Made by a program: the position numbers and the translations under genes | The notes under the pieces: generated by a model | What the model was told of the DNA's origin: nothing | Databases searched by the model: none | The model's input: the letters and a program-made list of their open reading frames with translations, nothing else | Source: Clostridiales bacterium | GTDB taxonomy: Bacteria; Bacillota; Clostridia; Oscillospirales; Oscillospiraceae | Direction of reading: 5' to 3' | NCBI GenBank assembly: GCA_012719745.1 | Contig: JAAXZS010000056.1 | Span: forward strand, 1 to 34,992 | DNA: 34,992 nt | Shown here: positions 1-8,793 of the stretch, piece after piece | Position numbering within the stretch: the first letter of the stretch is position 1 | Layout of the letters: every line of letters starts with the position of its first letter

Positions 1-3
1 AGT

Positions 4-30
4 CCTGTGCCGAAAGGCACAGGGCTTTTT
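4..30 (+). terminator. Intrinsic terminator of a plus-strand gene lying left of the window
   Basis: An 8-bp GC-rich stem (CCTGTGCC/GGCACAGG, 4-11 with 16-23) closes on a GAAA tetraloop and is followed by GCTTTTT. This is a classic rho-independent terminator. It reads rightward, so it should end a gene whose body lies outside the window and which converges on the EamA gene. Confidence 0.8.
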
Positions 31-41
31 CTCTATTCAAT

Positions 42-83
42 AATAAAAAGAAGCCCACTGCCAGCAGTAGGCTTCTTTTTATT
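42..83 (-). terminator. Terminator of the EamA transporter gene
   Basis: A perfect 14-bp stem pairs 42-55 with 70-83. An inner ACTG/CAGT helix (57-60 with 65-68) closes a CCAG loop. The A/T-rich arms give a T-run on either strand, so it can act in both directions. It starts just 3' of the minus-strand stop codon at 88-90, which makes ending that gene its main role. Confidence 0.8.
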
Positions 84-87
84 GTAT

Positions 88-1050
88 TTACTGTTCTTCT
101 GTTTGCTTCGAAGCATCCACGGACACCGTTTTTTTCTTCAACGGCATGGGGATCTGCGCCAGTACTACCGCCACCAGCATCATAACACAGCCCAGATACT
201 CCTTACCGGACATCTGCTCATGAAGCAGTATGGCACCGGCCAGCGTGGCAAAAACGGATTCCAGACTCAGCAAAAGAGACACCACCGTGGGATTGGAATC
301 CTTCTGTGCCAAAATCTGCAGCGTATAGCCAACGCCGCTGGAAAAGACGCCCACATACAAAATAGGCCAGATGCACTGCATGATGGCGCTAAATGAAGGA
401 TGCTCAAAGATTAGCATACCGATAGCCGACCAGATGGCCGCCACCAAAAACTGCACACAGCTTAGGGCCACACCGTCCACCCGTTGCGTGTAATAATCGA
501 TCACAAGAATATGTATGGAAAATACAATAGCGCACAGCAGCACCAAGGAATCACTGGGGGCAATGGTGAAGTTTTCCTTCACGCACAGGCAGTATAAGCC
601 ACCTACTGCAATCACCACACTGATCCATACCGAAAAGGGTACTTTCTTTTTCAAAAACAGGCCCAGCACCGGTACAATTACAATGTACAAAGCGGTGATA
701 AACCCGGCCTTGCCAGCCGAAGTGTCTGCAATACCCGCCTGCTGCAGGTTTGCACCCACCGCCAGCGCTGTTCCGCAGAAAAAGCCGCCTAAAAGCAGGT
801 CCTTTTTAGCCTGCTTCTTCTCCATGGGCGTCTTTTCCACTTCGAGCGTTAAATTATGCCGCTTTTTCTGAAAAAAGCGATAAATCTGCAAGCCTAAAAA
901 CAATACCACGAAAGCGATCAGTGACCGCGTGGCATTAAAGGTCATTGGCTCCACATACTTAGTACTGATACTTTGGGCCACAAAAGCGGTGCCCCAGATC
1001 AGTGCGGCCAATACAGGAAATACGACCTGACGAACCTGATTGTGTTTCAT
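88..1050 (-). CDS. EamA/DMT-family transporter
   Basis: This is a 320-residue integral membrane protein of the drug/metabolite transporter superfamily, a normal length for the family. About ten hydrophobic segments form two EamA repeats. The N-terminal PVLAALIWGTAFV segment and the second-repeat segments around YVGVFSSGVGYTLQILAQK are typical of family members that export metabolites. A charged loop near residues 63-85 (EVEKTPMEKKQAKKD) separates helices of the first half, and the C-terminus is a short polar tail. The substrate cannot be told from sequence. It lies 58 nt downstream of der on the same strand, so it may be cotranscribed, although no shared function is evident. The start has a purine-rich GGAAGGGAAAGAG upstream. 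Family assignment is strong; substrate is unknown. Confidence 0.85.
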   Translation of the reverse strand: MKHNQVRQVVFPVLAALIWGTAFVAQSISTKYVEPMTFNATRSLIAFVVLFLGLQIYRFFQKKRHNLTLEVEKTPMEKKQAKKDLLLGGFFCGTALAVGANLQQAGIADTSAGKAGFITALYIVIVPVLGLFLKKKVPFSVWISVVIAVGGLYCLCVKENFTIAPSDSLVLLCAIVFSIHILVIDYYTQRVDGVALSCVQFLVAAIWSAIGMLIFEHPSFSAIMQCIWPILYVGVFSSGVGYTLQILAQKDSNPTVVSLLLSLESVFATLAGAILLHEQMSGKEYLGCVMMLVAVVLAQIPMPLKKKTVSVDASKQTEEQ

Positions 1051-1108
1051 GCTTCTCTTTCCCTTCCTTACTTCTGTTAAGCTATATTACTTTTCACACA
1101 TTGCTATT

Positions 1109-2446
1109 TCACATGTTTTTACCGTCATCGTCTCCCTTTTCCCGGATAGAGAGAATAATGGGCGTTCCCTCCAGTCCAAATACGCCGCGGATCTGATTTT
1201 CCAGATACCGCTGATAGGAAAAATGAAACAGGCGCTTATCATTGCAAAAAACCACGAAATGGGGCGGCTTTATTCCCACCTGGGTCATATAGTAGATCTT
1301 CAGGCGGCGGCCCTTGTCCGTAGGCGGCTGCACCCGTGTCTGGGCGTCTGCCAAGACGCTGTTGAGCATACCGGTGGTAATACGGGTAGACGCCTGGTTG
1401 TTCACATAGCTGATGAGTTCAAAAAGACGGTTGACCCGTTGACCTGTGGCGGCAGAAATAAACACAATGGGCGCATAGGTCATGTAGCTGAGGGCACGGC
1501 GTACATCCTCTCGCATATGATCCATGGTTTTGTCGTCTTTTTCAATCAGATCCCATTTATTGACCACAATGATGCAGGCCTTTCCTGCCTCATGAGCCAG
1601 TCCCGCCACTTTGGTGTCTTGTTCTGTCACGCCGTCCTGGGCGTCAATCATAATCAGGCACACATCGGAGCGCTCAATGGCCATAGTAGCCCGCAGAACA
1701 CTGTACTTTTCAATATTGTCGTCTACCTTGGATTTTTTCCGCATACCGGCGGTATCAATAAAGTTGAATTTACCGGTTTTATTTTCAAAATAAGAGTCTA
1801 TAGCGTCCCGAGTGGTGCCGGCCACATCGCTGACAATGACCCGCTGTTCTCCCAGAATCTGGTTGGTTAATGAGGATTTTCCCACATTGGGTTTGCCGAT
1901 GATGGCCACCTGAATAACGTCGTCATCTTCCTCATATTCGCTCTCCGGCGGGAAATATTTCACACCGGCGTCCAGCAGATCACCAGTTCCGTGGCCATGT
2001 ACAGCCGAAACGGCAATGGGATCGCCCAACCCCAGATTGTAAAACTCGTAAAATTCCGGATCAGGTGCACCGGTAGAGTCCATCTTATTGACCGCCAGCA
2101 CAATGGGTTTTTTAGACCGCTGCAGCATATTGGCCACTTCCTGATCGGCCGCCGTCATGCCGGTGCGGCTATCCACAACCAACATGATAACAGTGGCGTT
2201 ATCGATGGCAATCTGCGCCTGTTCCCGCATAAAGGAGAGAATCTGATTGTCCGTATTGGGCTCAATACCGCCGGTGTCCACCAGTGAAAATTTTCGCCCG
2301 TTCCAGTCGGTTTCTCCGTAAATACGGTCGCGGGTGACACCTGGCGTATCCTCCACGATAGACAGACGCCGTCCAATCAGCTTATTAAACAGCATGGACT
2401 TCCCCACATTGGGTCTGCCCACAATCGCTACCATAGGTTTTGACAT
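1109..2446 (-). CDS. der: Ribosome-assembly GTPase Der (EngA)
   Basis: Der is an essential double-GTPase that acts in 50S subunit maturation. From the chosen start the protein is 445 residues, close to the roughly 436 of Bacillus. The first G domain begins at once with VAIVGRPNVGKS and DTPG. The second carries VAIIGKPNVGKSSL, DVAGTTRD, DTAGMR and NKWD. A KH-like domain (KIYYMTQVGIKPPHFVVFCN) closes the protein. The frame stays open further upstream, but those extra residues do not match the family. Two ATGs, 2458 and 2446, follow a GAAAGGA; 2446 gives the usual MSKPMVAIVG beginning, so the start is uncertain by four codons. The DUF512 gene ends 76 nt upstream on the same strand, a common clostridial pairing. 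Confidence 0.96.
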   Translation of the reverse strand: MSKPMVAIVGRPNVGKSMLFNKLIGRRLSIVEDTPGVTRDRIYGETDWNGRKFSLVDTGGIEPNTDNQILSFMREQAQIAIDNATVIMLVVDSRTGMTAADQEVANMLQRSKKPIVLAVNKMDSTGAPDPEFYEFYNLGLGDPIAVSAVHGHGTGDLLDAGVKYFPPESEYEEDDDVIQVAIIGKPNVGKSSLTNQILGEQRVIVSDVAGTTRDAIDSYFENKTGKFNFIDTAGMRKKSKVDDNIEKYSVLRATMAIERSDVCLIMIDAQDGVTEQDTKVAGLAHEAGKACIIVVNKWDLIEKDDKTMDHMREDVRRALSYMTYAPIVFISAATGQRVNRLFELISYVNNQASTRITTGMLNSVLADAQTRVQPPTDKGRRLKIYYMTQVGIKPPHFVVFCNDKRLFHFSYQRYLENQIRGVFGLEGTPIILSIREKGDDDGKNM

Positions 2447-2522
2447 ATTGTTGACCATTCCTTTCAGTTGCGGCTCAGCTGCGAAAAAAGTCGCAACTAA
2501 ATGATACGTATTAAAATTTTCT

Positions 2523-3830
2523 TCAACCCTGTGCCGGCTGAAAAAACAGATCCAGCAGGCTGAAGCCATCGGCTTCAGCCACTTCCACCGGGCAGCCGAT
2601 GGCCGCTTCCAGTTCCGGGATACTCACATCATCCAGAAATACATCCTGATTATAGCGCAGCATATGGTTGGTAATCAGCACCCTGTCCCCCAGCTCTCTG
2701 CCGGAAAGCTGGGCGATGAGATCCCCTCCCGTTACAAGACCCGCCACATCGATCGTCCGGCCAAAGAAGTCGTTGTCGATCCCGATGACGCTTCCCTGCA
2801 AAAGCGGATATTTTTCCTGAGCGGCATCCACCAGCTGGTGGAGAAACGGCTCCGCTGCTTTTCCTGTGGCAATTGTAAAGGATTTATACTTTCCGGACGG
2901 ATGTAGTTCTTTTAACCCCGAAAGGAACTCCGTCATCAGGCTGCGGAGCATTCCCACACCGTTTTCCAGCTGGTGATACTCCTCATAATAAGCTTCCTCA
3001 GGCAGCGGGCGGCCAGCCCGTATGAAAAGCTCGTCGGCGCAGAAAAACAGTCTGGTGCCAAACCGCTCCAGGCAGCGCTTTCCGTACTCCTCCGCAATGT
3101 CAATGATCTCTCCGGCAGTCTTTCCGTTCACCGGATCCATATGGGACAACCCTTTTCTAAATCGTGTCAGTCCCACCGGCACCACGGAGCAGCTGGCAAA
3201 GCCCATCTCCATCAGATCCGCCATGGTGCGCCGCAATTGTTCACCGTCGTTCCAGCCGGGGCAGACAACGATCTGTCCGTTCATGACGATGCCAGCCTTG
3301 CCAAAGGCTCTCATGTAATCAAGGCTCCGCCGGGCGTCCTTGTTTCCCAGCATGGAGCAATGAAGCTGAGGGTCTGTAGCGTGTACCGACACATTGATGG
3401 GGCTGATACGCAGGTCGATGATCCGCTGTGCCTCCCGCTCTGTTAGGTTCGTCAGTGTGATGTAATTGCCCATCAGGAAAGAAAGTCGGGCGTCGTCATC
3501 CTTGAAATAGAGCGTATGACGCATGTGGGGGGGCATCTGATCCACAAAACAAAAAATGCAGTGGTTAGAGCAGGGCCGGGGTTCGTCTATCAGATAGGTG
3601 TCAAAATTCAGGCCCAGGTCCTGTCCTTCCGGCTTCACAAGAGAAATTTGCCTCTCATTGCCATCCTGATCCTGCAGCACCAGCTCCGAATGGGCGTCAT
3701 AGCCGTAAAACCGGTAGTCCAGCACATCCACAATTTCGTGTCCGTTAATGGAGATCAGTTTTTCGCCCGCCCGAATGCCGGCGCGCCGGGCAGGACTGGG
3801 ACTGTCTATGGATGTAATAACTGTACTCAT
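2523..3830 (-). CDS. DUF512 family protein (PDZ plus radical SAM)
   Basis: The 435-residue protein belongs to a conserved clostridial family of unknown biochemical role, found beside der. Residues 1-65 form a PDZ-like domain (SPARRAGIRAGEKLISINGHEI). A radical-SAM type CX3CX2C cluster motif follows at C87, C91 and C94 (CSNHCIFCFVDQMP). The DUF512 domain occupies the second half. The [4Fe-4S]/SAM chemistry is inferred from the cysteine spacing; no substrate is known to me. The gene leads a transcript from the promoter at 3864-3892, with der downstream. The start has AGGAAGGAAAC before ATG. The likely theme is translation or ribosome-linked modification, but only by neighbourhood. Confidence 0.88.
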   Translation of the reverse strand: MSTVITSIDSPSPARRAGIRAGEKLISINGHEIVDVLDYRFYGYDAHSELVLQDQDGNERQISLVKPEGQDLGLNFDTYLIDEPRPCSNHCIFCFVDQMPPHMRHTLYFKDDDARLSFLMGNYITLTNLTEREAQRIIDLRISPINVSVHATDPQLHCSMLGNKDARRSLDYMRAFGKAGIVMNGQIVVCPGWNDGEQLRRTMADLMEMGFASCSVVPVGLTRFRKGLSHMDPVNGKTAGEIIDIAEEYGKRCLERFGTRLFFCADELFIRAGRPLPEEAYYEEYHQLENGVGMLRSLMTEFLSGLKELHPSGKYKSFTIATGKAAEPFLHQLVDAAQEKYPLLQGSVIGIDNDFFGRTIDVAGLVTGGDLIAQLSGRELGDRVLITNHMLRYNQDVFLDDVSIPELEAAIGCPVEVAEADGFSLLDLFFQPAQG

Positions 3831-3863
3831 GCTGCGTTTCCTTCCTGTTCACATATCCTTTAT

Positions 3864-3892
3864 ATTATAGCCATTGCAGGCACAATTAGCAA
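3864..3892 (-). promoter_or_regulatory. Sigma-A type promoter of the DUF512-der transcript
   Basis: On the minus strand, TTGCTA and TATAAT are 17 nt apart (-35 at 3887-3892, -10 at 3864-3869). The -35 box abuts the A/T tract of the rpmF terminator, so the upstream operon ends exactly where this one begins. The predicted leader is about 27 nt. Confidence 0.65.
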
Positions 3893-3930
3893 CAAAAAAG
3901 TAAGGAGGGAAGCTGCACTTCCCTCCTTAC
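3893..3930 (-). terminator. Terminator of yceD-rpmF
   Basis: A 13-bp perfect stem (3900-3912 with 3918-3930, GTAAGGAGGGAAG/CTTCCCTCCTTAC) has a 5-nt loop. On the minus strand it is followed by a run of T (3893-3899). It lies 12 nt beyond the rpmF stop codon. Confidence 0.9.
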
Positions 3931-3942
3931 CGTGACACAAAA

Positions 3943-4140
3943 TTACTTGCCTGCCGCCACGGACTTGATAACCTTGACCTCACGGCCATTATAGGTACCG
4001 CATTCCGGGCACATTCTGTGGCTCAGATGCAGCGCGCCGCACTTCGGACATGCCACAAGGCCGGGAGTCGCAAGCTTCCATACGGAACTGCGTCTCTTAT
4101 TGCGTCTTTGCTTGGATACTTTCCCCTTAGGTACTGCCAT
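3943..4140 (-). CDS. rpmF: 50S ribosomal protein L32
   Basis: The 65-residue protein is the zinc-ribbon form of L32, a late-assembling protein of the large subunit. It starts [20 protein letters not shown] and carries two CXXC pairs, C31/C34 (CPKC) and C44/C47 (CPEC), which bind zinc. Its length is normal. A strong AAGGAGGTG lies about 8 nt before ATG. It is the second gene after yceD, 47 nt away, with a small ACTGC/GCAGT hairpin (4164-4177) in the gap. A strong terminator follows. This order is conserved across many bacteria. Because the cysteines are intact, this is the zinc-dependent paralogue type and not the cysteine-free variant. Confidence 0.97.
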   Translation of the reverse strand: MAVPKGKVSKQRRNKRRSSVWKLATPGLVACPKCGALHLSHRMCPECGTYNGREVKVIKSVAAGK

Positions 4141-4187
4141 TTGTTGACACCTCCTTGGTCTTAACTGCCTATGCAGTAATTCATTAA

Positions 4188-4697
4188 TTAAGATTGGCCG
4201 GATTCGGACTCTAAAAGCTTTGAAAGAGCCGCCAGACGGGGGTCAACTTCCTTCCCGCACCCGCATGGGCCGAGATTCAGGTTGGCACCGCAGCGGAAGC
4301 AAAGTCCCTTGCAGTCCTCCGAACACAGCATTTTCGTGTCCATATCAAGGATAAAAGCTGTTTGCGCCAACTCCTCCAGATCCACCGTACCGTCTTCCAG
4401 CAGTACAATGTCGTCGCTGTCCTCATTTTCCCGCTCCTGAGCCAGATAGCACTGGTAGGAAACAGACTTGGGACGGGTAAACTCCTTTGTACACCGATCA
4501 CACACACAGTGGAGAATGGTATCCGCCTGAAGGAACAAAACCAGGACGCCCGCTTCGTTGCGCACCTCGCCATCCACAATGGCAGGAGCCTGTACCGGGT
4601 ATCTGCCGCCGAATTCCTGAGCCGACATATCCATTTCAAAATGGAACGGAAGACTTGCTTCAGGGGTATGCAGTATTTTGCTGACGTTCAAGCGCAT
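4188..4697 (-). CDS. YceD/DUF177 family protein
   Basis: From ATG at 4697 the protein has 169 residues. YceD proteins are encoded next to rpmF in most bacteria and are linked to 23S rRNA accumulation and 50S assembly. The start [20 protein letters not shown] matches the family, and AGAGGTG sits 4 nt before it. The frame stays open 30 codons further upstream, but that would run through the promoter, so I reject that start. The central CDRCTKEF and the C-terminal cysteines ([16 protein letters not shown], then CGCG) form probable zinc sites typical of the Firmicutes members. It is the first gene of the two-gene yceD-rpmF operon. Confidence 0.9.
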   Translation of the reverse strand: MRLNVSKILHTPEASLPFHFEMDMSAQEFGGRYPVQAPAIVDGEVRNEAGVLVLFLQADTILHCVCDRCTKEFTRPKSVSYQCYLAQERENEDSDDIVLLEDGTVDLEELAQTAFILDMDTKMLCSEDCKGLCFRCGANLNLGPCGCGKEVDPRLAALSKLLESESGQS

Positions 4698-4724
4698 AGT
4701 ACACCTCTTAATGACACGAGTAGT

Positions 4725-4753
4725 ATTATACCTGACACATAAAAGCTTGTCAA
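4725..4753 (-). promoter_or_regulatory. Consensus sigma-A promoter for yceD-rpmF
   Basis: On the minus strand a perfect TTGACA (4748-4753) and a perfect TATAAT (4725-4730) are 17 nt apart. The predicted transcript start is near 4718, leaving a leader of about 20 nt that holds AGAGGTG. A fully consensus promoter fits the high output needed for a ribosomal protein. Confidence 0.9.
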
Positions 4754-4772
4754 ACACTTTCTTACAAATCTT

Positions 4773-4800
4773 TTGACTTTTTTTCATAATCAGGTAGAAT
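4773..4800 (+). promoter_or_regulatory. Probable promoter of the pseudouridine synthase gene
   Basis: TTGACT (4773-4778) and TAGAAT (4795-4800) have a 16-nt spacer. It is divergent from, and about 20 nt beyond, the yceD promoter. The leader to the ATG at 4844 is about 37 nt. Confidence 0.55.
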
Positions 4801-4843
4801 AGAGGAAAAGAAAGAGTGCTGCACCTGGAAGGGAGAAAGTTTC

Positions 4844-5803
4844 ATGAAGGAGCTGACTGTTGGGAAAAACGACGCCGGACAGCGGCTGGATCGGTTTGTG
4901 TCCAAATCGCTGCCGCTGCTCCCCCCTGCTCTGCTGCAAAAATACATCCGCATCAAGCGGATCAAGGTCAACGGTCAGCGTGCCGCCCGGGATCAGCGTC
5001 TGCATACGGAGGATATATTGCAGCTGTATATTAATGATGAGTTTTTTGAAAAGCCCCGGGAGGACAACCTCTTTCTCACCCTTTTCAAGCCTCAGCTGGA
5101 TATTGTCTATGAGGATGAGAACATTCTTCTTGTGAACAAGCGTCCCGGCATGGTGGTGCATGCCGACGAGACGGAGAAGGTTCAGACCCTCATCAATCAC
5201 ATTCAGGCCTATCTCTACCAGAAGCGGGAATGGAACCCCAAGTGGGAAAACGCCTTTACTCCTGCTCTTTGCAACCGCATCGACCGCAACACCGGCGGCA
5301 TCGTCATCGCCGCCAAAAATGCCGAATCACTGCGGATCGTCAATGAAAAGATTCGGAATCGGGAAATCGAAAAGCACTACCTCTGCATTACCCTGGGGGC
5401 TCCGAAGCCCGCCGCCGGCAAGATCGAGTGCTTTTTATTAAAGGATGAGCAGAAAAAAGAGGTCTCCGTTTACCACCGTCCCATTCCCGGCGGTAAAACA
5501 GCTCTTACGCTGTACAAGACGCTGGCGAGCCGGGGAGAATTGTCTCTGGTGGAGGTGGAGCTGCTCACCGGCCGCACCCACCAGATCCGGGCCTCCTTTG
5601 CCGATATGGGCCATCCTCTGTTCGGGGACGGCAAGTACGGAAACGGCGTCAAAAACCGGCAGTACGGTGAAACACGGCAGGCTCTTTATTCCTACCGGCT
5701 TACCTTCGCCTTCATGTCCGACTCCGGCATTTTAAACGAGCTCAACGGGAAAACCTTTCAGGTATCCCATATCCCCTTCCGGGAGAAATATTTTGGAAAA
5801 TAA
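4844..5803 (+). CDS. RluA-family 23S rRNA/tRNA pseudouridine synthase
   Basis: This 319-residue protein converts specific uridines in structured RNA to pseudouridine. An S4 RNA-binding domain occupies roughly residues 12-60 (RLDRFVSKSLP, KVNG). The catalytic domain starts near residue 86 (DIVYEDENILLVNKRPGMVVH). The catalytic aspartate is D147 in NRIDRNTGG, where the usual HRLDRxTSG is slightly altered. GRTHQIR at 243-249 is the second family signature. The sequence does not settle which nucleotide it modifies; RluC/RluD-type sites in 23S rRNA are the usual targets. It starts with GGAAGGGAGAAAG before ATG and looks monocistronic, with hairpins after the stop. Confidence 0.9.
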   Translation: MKELTVGKNDAGQRLDRFVSKSLPLLPPALLQKYIRIKRIKVNGQRAARDQRLHTEDILQLYINDEFFEKPREDNLFLTLFKPQLDIVYEDENILLVNKRPGMVVHADETEKVQTLINHIQAYLYQKREWNPKWENAFTPALCNRIDRNTGGIVIAAKNAESLRIVNEKIRNREIEKHYLCITLGAPKPAAGKIECFLLKDEQKKEVSVYHRPIPGGKTALTLYKTLASRGELSLVEVELLTGRTHQIRASFADMGHPLFGDGKYGNGVKNRQYGETRQALYSYRLTFAFMSDSGILNELNGKTFQVSHIPFREKYFGK

Positions 5804-5877
5804 GGCTTTAAAAAAGCCCTTGTGCCCCAATGGATTTCCCTATTTTTTATATTTTAGGGAACGGGGCAAAATTGTTG
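5804..5877 (+). terminator. Tandem hairpins after the pseudouridine synthase gene
   Basis: A small GGCTTT/AAAGCC hairpin (5804-5818) is followed by a larger structure. That pairs TGCCCC with GGGGCA (5823-5828, 5863-5868) and TTCCCTA with TAGGGAA (5836-5842, 5855-5861). The only T-rich stretch afterwards is weak (ATTGTTGTTG). Termination is likely but probably not complete. The next promoter begins at once. Confidence 0.5.
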
Positions 5878-5906
5878 TTGACATTTCGTGTTAATTTCTA
5901 TATATT
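5878..5906 (+). promoter_or_regulatory. Promoter of the potABCD operon
   Basis: A perfect TTGACA (5878-5883) is 17 nt from TATATT (5901-5906). The transcript would carry a leader of about 85 nt before potA. I see no known riboswitch fold in that leader. Confidence 0.7.
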
Positions 5907-5999
5907 TGTATCTGCCAAATTTCAACGAAAAAGCAAGATCTATGGATCATAATTGACAGAGAGAAGAGGTAATTTTTATTTAAGAACGGGGGAGGATAA

Positions 6000-7145
6000 A
6001 TGTCCAAAGAGTTAATTCGCCTGCGGGACCTCTGCATGGCGTTTGACGACGAGCTGGTTCTCGATCATGTAAACCTTTATATCAACGATTCAGAGTTCCT
6101 CACACTGCTGGGCCCCAGCGGCTGTGGCAAGACCACAACCCTGAGGATTATTGGCGGCTTCACGACACCTACGTCGGGAGACGTCACCTTTGACGGTGTG
6201 AGGATTAATGATGTTCCGCCTCATAAACGGCAGATCAACACCGTATTCCAGAAATACGCTCTGTTTCCCCACCTGGATGTTTTTGAAAACATTGCCTTTG
6301 GCCTTCGTATTGCAAAGATCTCCAATAAAGAGGTGGAAGAGCGCGTTTTGGAGATGCTGTCGGTGGTATCCCTGAATGGATTTGAGCACCGGCGGGTCGA
6401 TCAGCTCTCCGGCGGTCAGCAGCAGCGTGTGGCCATTGCCCGGGCTCTTGTGAACCGGCCCAAGGTTCTTCTTCTGGATGAACCTCTGGGGGCCCTTGAT
6501 CTGCGTCTGCGCAAGGATATGCAAAATGAGCTGAAGCGTATCCAGCAGCAGATGGGCATTACTTTTATATATGTCACACACGATCAGGAGGAAGCGCTGA
6601 CCATGTCCGACACCGTGGTGGTGATGGACAAGGGCCGCATCCAGCAGATCGGTACGCCCGTGGATATTTACAACGAGCCGAAAAACGCTTTTGTGGCAGA
6701 CTTTATCGGCGAATCCAATATTCTTGACGGCATTATGCACGAAGACTATGTGGTGGAATTTTTTAACCGCAAGTTTAAGTGTCTGGACAAGGGCTTCGCT
6801 CCTATGGAAGCGGTGGATGTAGTCATCCGCCCCGAGGATATTGAGATTGTCCCCCCCGACCGGGGTCGTCTGGTGGGCACCGTGGCCTCCGTTACCTTCA
6901 AAGGCGTCCATTACGATACCATTGTGGATTTTAAAGGCTACAAGTGGCTGATCCAGACCACCGATTACCACGAGGTAGGCGAGGTCATTGGTATCGTCCT
7001 TAACCCCGATGACATTCATATCATGAAGAAGAGCGAATATTCCGGTCTGTTCGGCGACTACAGTTCCTACTCGGCGGAGTATGACGAAATTAACGATCCT
7101 GACTTCGCCGAAGAGGACGAGGAGGACGCTGACGATGAAAACTAA
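6000..7145 (+). CDS. potA: Spermidine/putrescine ABC transporter, ATP-binding protein
   Basis: PotA is the ATPase that drives polyamine import through PotB/PotC. The 381 residues include Walker [10 protein letters not shown] (38-46), a Q-loop near FQKYALFP, the ABC signature LSGGQ (136-140), Walker B VLLLDEP (D160/E161) and the switch histidine in [15 protein letters not shown] domain occupies the C-terminal third ([11 protein letters not shown] onward). The last 20 or so residues form a very acidic tail ([16 protein letters not shown]) that lies past the normal TOBE end. The DNA of that tail holds the potB ribosome site. GGGGGAGG precedes the ATG. It is first in the operon potA-potB-potC-potD-thioesterase. 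Confidence 0.95.
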   Translation: MSKELIRLRDLCMAFDDELVLDHVNLYINDSEFLTLLGPSGCGKTTTLRIIGGFTTPTSGDVTFDGVRINDVPPHKRQINTVFQKYALFPHLDVFENIAFGLRIAKISNKEVEERVLEMLSVVSLNGFEHRRVDQLSGGQQQRVAIARALVNRPKVLLLDEPLGALDLRLRKDMQNELKRIQQQMGITFIYVTHDQEEALTMSDTVVVMDKGRIQQIGTPVDIYNEPKNAFVADFIGESNILDGIMHEDYVVEFFNRKFKCLDKGFAPMEAVDVVIRPEDIEIVPPDRGRLVGTVASVTFKGVHYDTIVDFKGYKWLIQTTDYHEVGEVIGIVLNPDDIHIMKKSEYSGLFGDYSSYSAEYDEINDPDFAEEDEEDADDEN

Positions 7146-7947
7146 AACGCCAGCGATTCCCTATATTGTCTGGATGGGCATTTTTGTGGTCATCCCCCTT
7201 ATTCTGATCGTGATCTATGCCTTCACCAATTTCGACGGCCATTTTACACTGGATAATTTCAGTAACATTGATGTCTTTTTGCAGGTGTTTGGCAACTCCC
7301 TGTGGCTGGCGCTGATTGCCACGGTGATCTGTCTGCTCATCGCCTATCCCTTCGCCTATCTACTGGCGCAGGAGGGGCCGGTGTTTCGCAAGATTGCCAT
7401 GCTTTTCATTATGCTACCCATGTGGATGAACTTCCTGCTGCGTACTTACGCCTGGATGTCCATTCTGGAAAATAACGGTTTTCTTAATCAGTTTCTGGGG
7501 CTTTTCGGTATCGGACCGCTGCATCTTATCAACACTGACGGCGCGGTGGTACTGGGTATGGTATATAACTTCCTGCCCTTTATGATCCTGCCCATCTTTT
7601 CCGTGATCGACAAACTGGACAAGCGCTATATCGAAGCGGCGCAGGACTTGGGCGCCAACCGGCGGGAGACTTTTCGCCGCGTCATCTTCCCGCTGTCCCT
7701 GCCCGGCGTTCTCTCCGGCATTATGATGGTGTTCATTCCCTCCATCAGCACCTTTGCCATTTCCAAGCTGCTGGGCGGCGGTATGTCTTTTCTGCTGGGC
7801 GACCTCATTGAAATGCAGTTTCTGGGGGCGGCCTACAACCCTCATCTGGGCAGTGCCATCGCGCTGATGATGCTGGCTCTGGTGGTCATCGCCATGCTGA
7901 TCATGAACCGGTTCGGCGACGGTGAAGAAGGGGCGGTGGTCATGTGA
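7135..7947 (+). CDS. potB: Spermidine/putrescine ABC transporter permease PotB
   Basis: This 270-residue inner-membrane permease has about six transmembrane segments, starting [20 protein letters not shown]. The cytoplasmic EAA loop ([25 protein letters not shown]) docks on PotA. I chose ATG 7135 because it gives the standard PotB N-terminus and has AGGAGG about 9 nt upstream, inside the potA tail. An earlier in-frame ATG at 7081 would add 18 polar residues with no support. The gene overlaps potA by 11 nt, which implies translational coupling. PotB and PotC together form the channel for polyamines delivered by PotD. Confidence 0.94.
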   Translation: MKTKTPAIPYIVWMGIFVVIPLILIVIYAFTNFDGHFTLDNFSNIDVFLQVFGNSLWLALIATVICLLIAYPFAYLLAQEGPVFRKIAMLFIMLPMWMNFLLRTYAWMSILENNGFLNQFLGLFGIGPLHLINTDGAVVLGMVYNFLPFMILPIFSVIDKLDKRYIEAAQDLGANRRETFRRVIFPLSLPGVLSGIMMVFIPSISTFAISKLLGGGMSFLLGDLIEMQFLGAAYNPHLGSAIALMMLALVVIAMLIMNRFGDGEEGAVVM

Positions 7948-8783
7948 TGAAAGCAAAATCCCCTGTCCTTTCCCGCATTTTTAATGCGTTGGTGTTTGTT
8001 TTTTTGTATCTGCCCATTGTGGTTCTGATTATTTTTTCCTTCAACGACTCCAAAAGCCGTACCGTCTGGTCAGGTTTTTCCCTCCACTGGTACACGGAGC
8101 TGTTTCATGATGAGGAGATTCTATCGGCCTTCAGCACCACGCTGACGGTTTCGCTGCTGGCTTCCCTGATTGCTACGGTGCTTGGTACGGCGGCGGCCAT
8201 TGGGTTTTTCTCCATGCGGCGGCGGCCCCGGCAGCTTTTGATGACCGTAAACAACATCCCCATGACCAACGCCGACATTATCACCGGCGTCTCCCTCATG
8301 TTGCTGTTTGTATTCACAGGAAATATTTTGGGCTTTTCTCTTGGCTTCGGCACCCTTCTGGTGGCTCATATCACCTTTAATATCCCCTATGTGGTTCTGG
8401 CCGTCATGCCGAAGCTGCGGCAGCTGGACCCTAATCTGGGCGAGGCGGCACTGGATCTGGGGGCTACCCCCTGGCAGGCCTTTTGGAAGGTGTTGATGCC
8501 CGAATTACGGCCCGGTATCTTCAATGGCATGCTGATTGCCTTTACACTCTCCATTGACGATTTTGTTATTTCCTACTTTACGGCAGGCTCCGAGGTATCC
8601 ACGCTGGCCATGCAGATCTACGCCATGACCCGCAAAAGGATCAGCCCCGAGGTCAATGCCCTGTCCACCATCCTCTTTGTGACCGTTCTTGTCCTGCTAA
8701 TCATCGTCAATCTGCGCGAAGTGCGCCAGCAGAACCTTAAGGATCGGCAGAACCGTGCCCTGAAACGGGACGCGGCCAGATAA
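7947..8783 (+). CDS. potC: Spermidine/putrescine ABC transporter permease PotC
   Basis: The second permease subunit has 278 residues and about six membrane helices, beginning LVFVFLYLPIVVLIIFSFNDS. The EAA loop EAALDLGATPWQAFWKVLMPELRPG and the following DDFVISYFTAG stretch are standard PotC features. The ATG at 7947 overlaps the potB stop in the arrangement TGATG. A GTG one codon earlier (7944) is possible but less likely. The overlap suggests coupled translation with potB. Function is clear from family plus operon context. Confidence 0.94.
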   Translation: MKAKSPVLSRIFNALVFVFLYLPIVVLIIFSFNDSKSRTVWSGFSLHWYTELFHDEEILSAFSTTLTVSLLASLIATVLGTAAAIGFFSMRRRPRQLLMTVNNIPMTNADIITGVSLMLLFVFTGNILGFSLGFGTLLVAHITFNIPYVVLAVMPKLRQLDPNLGEAALDLGATPWQAFWKVLMPELRPGIFNGMLIAFTLSIDDFVISYFTAGSEVSTLAMQIYAMTRKRISPEVNALSTILFVTVLVLLIIVNLREVRQQNLKDRQNRALKRDAAR

Positions 8784-8793
8784 GGAGGACATG

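Noticed and set aside
2447-2569. N-terminal extension of Der
   Set aside because: The extra 41 residues are unlike the family, and the usual MSKPMVAIVGRPNVGKS beginning lies at 2446.
4698-4787. N-terminal extension of YceD
   Set aside because: It would be encoded across the consensus promoter at 4725-4753.
5907-5999. Possible riboswitch in the potA leader
   Set aside because: I could not fold a known polyamine or other riboswitch core by eye; the sequence is A/T-rich without conserved motifs.
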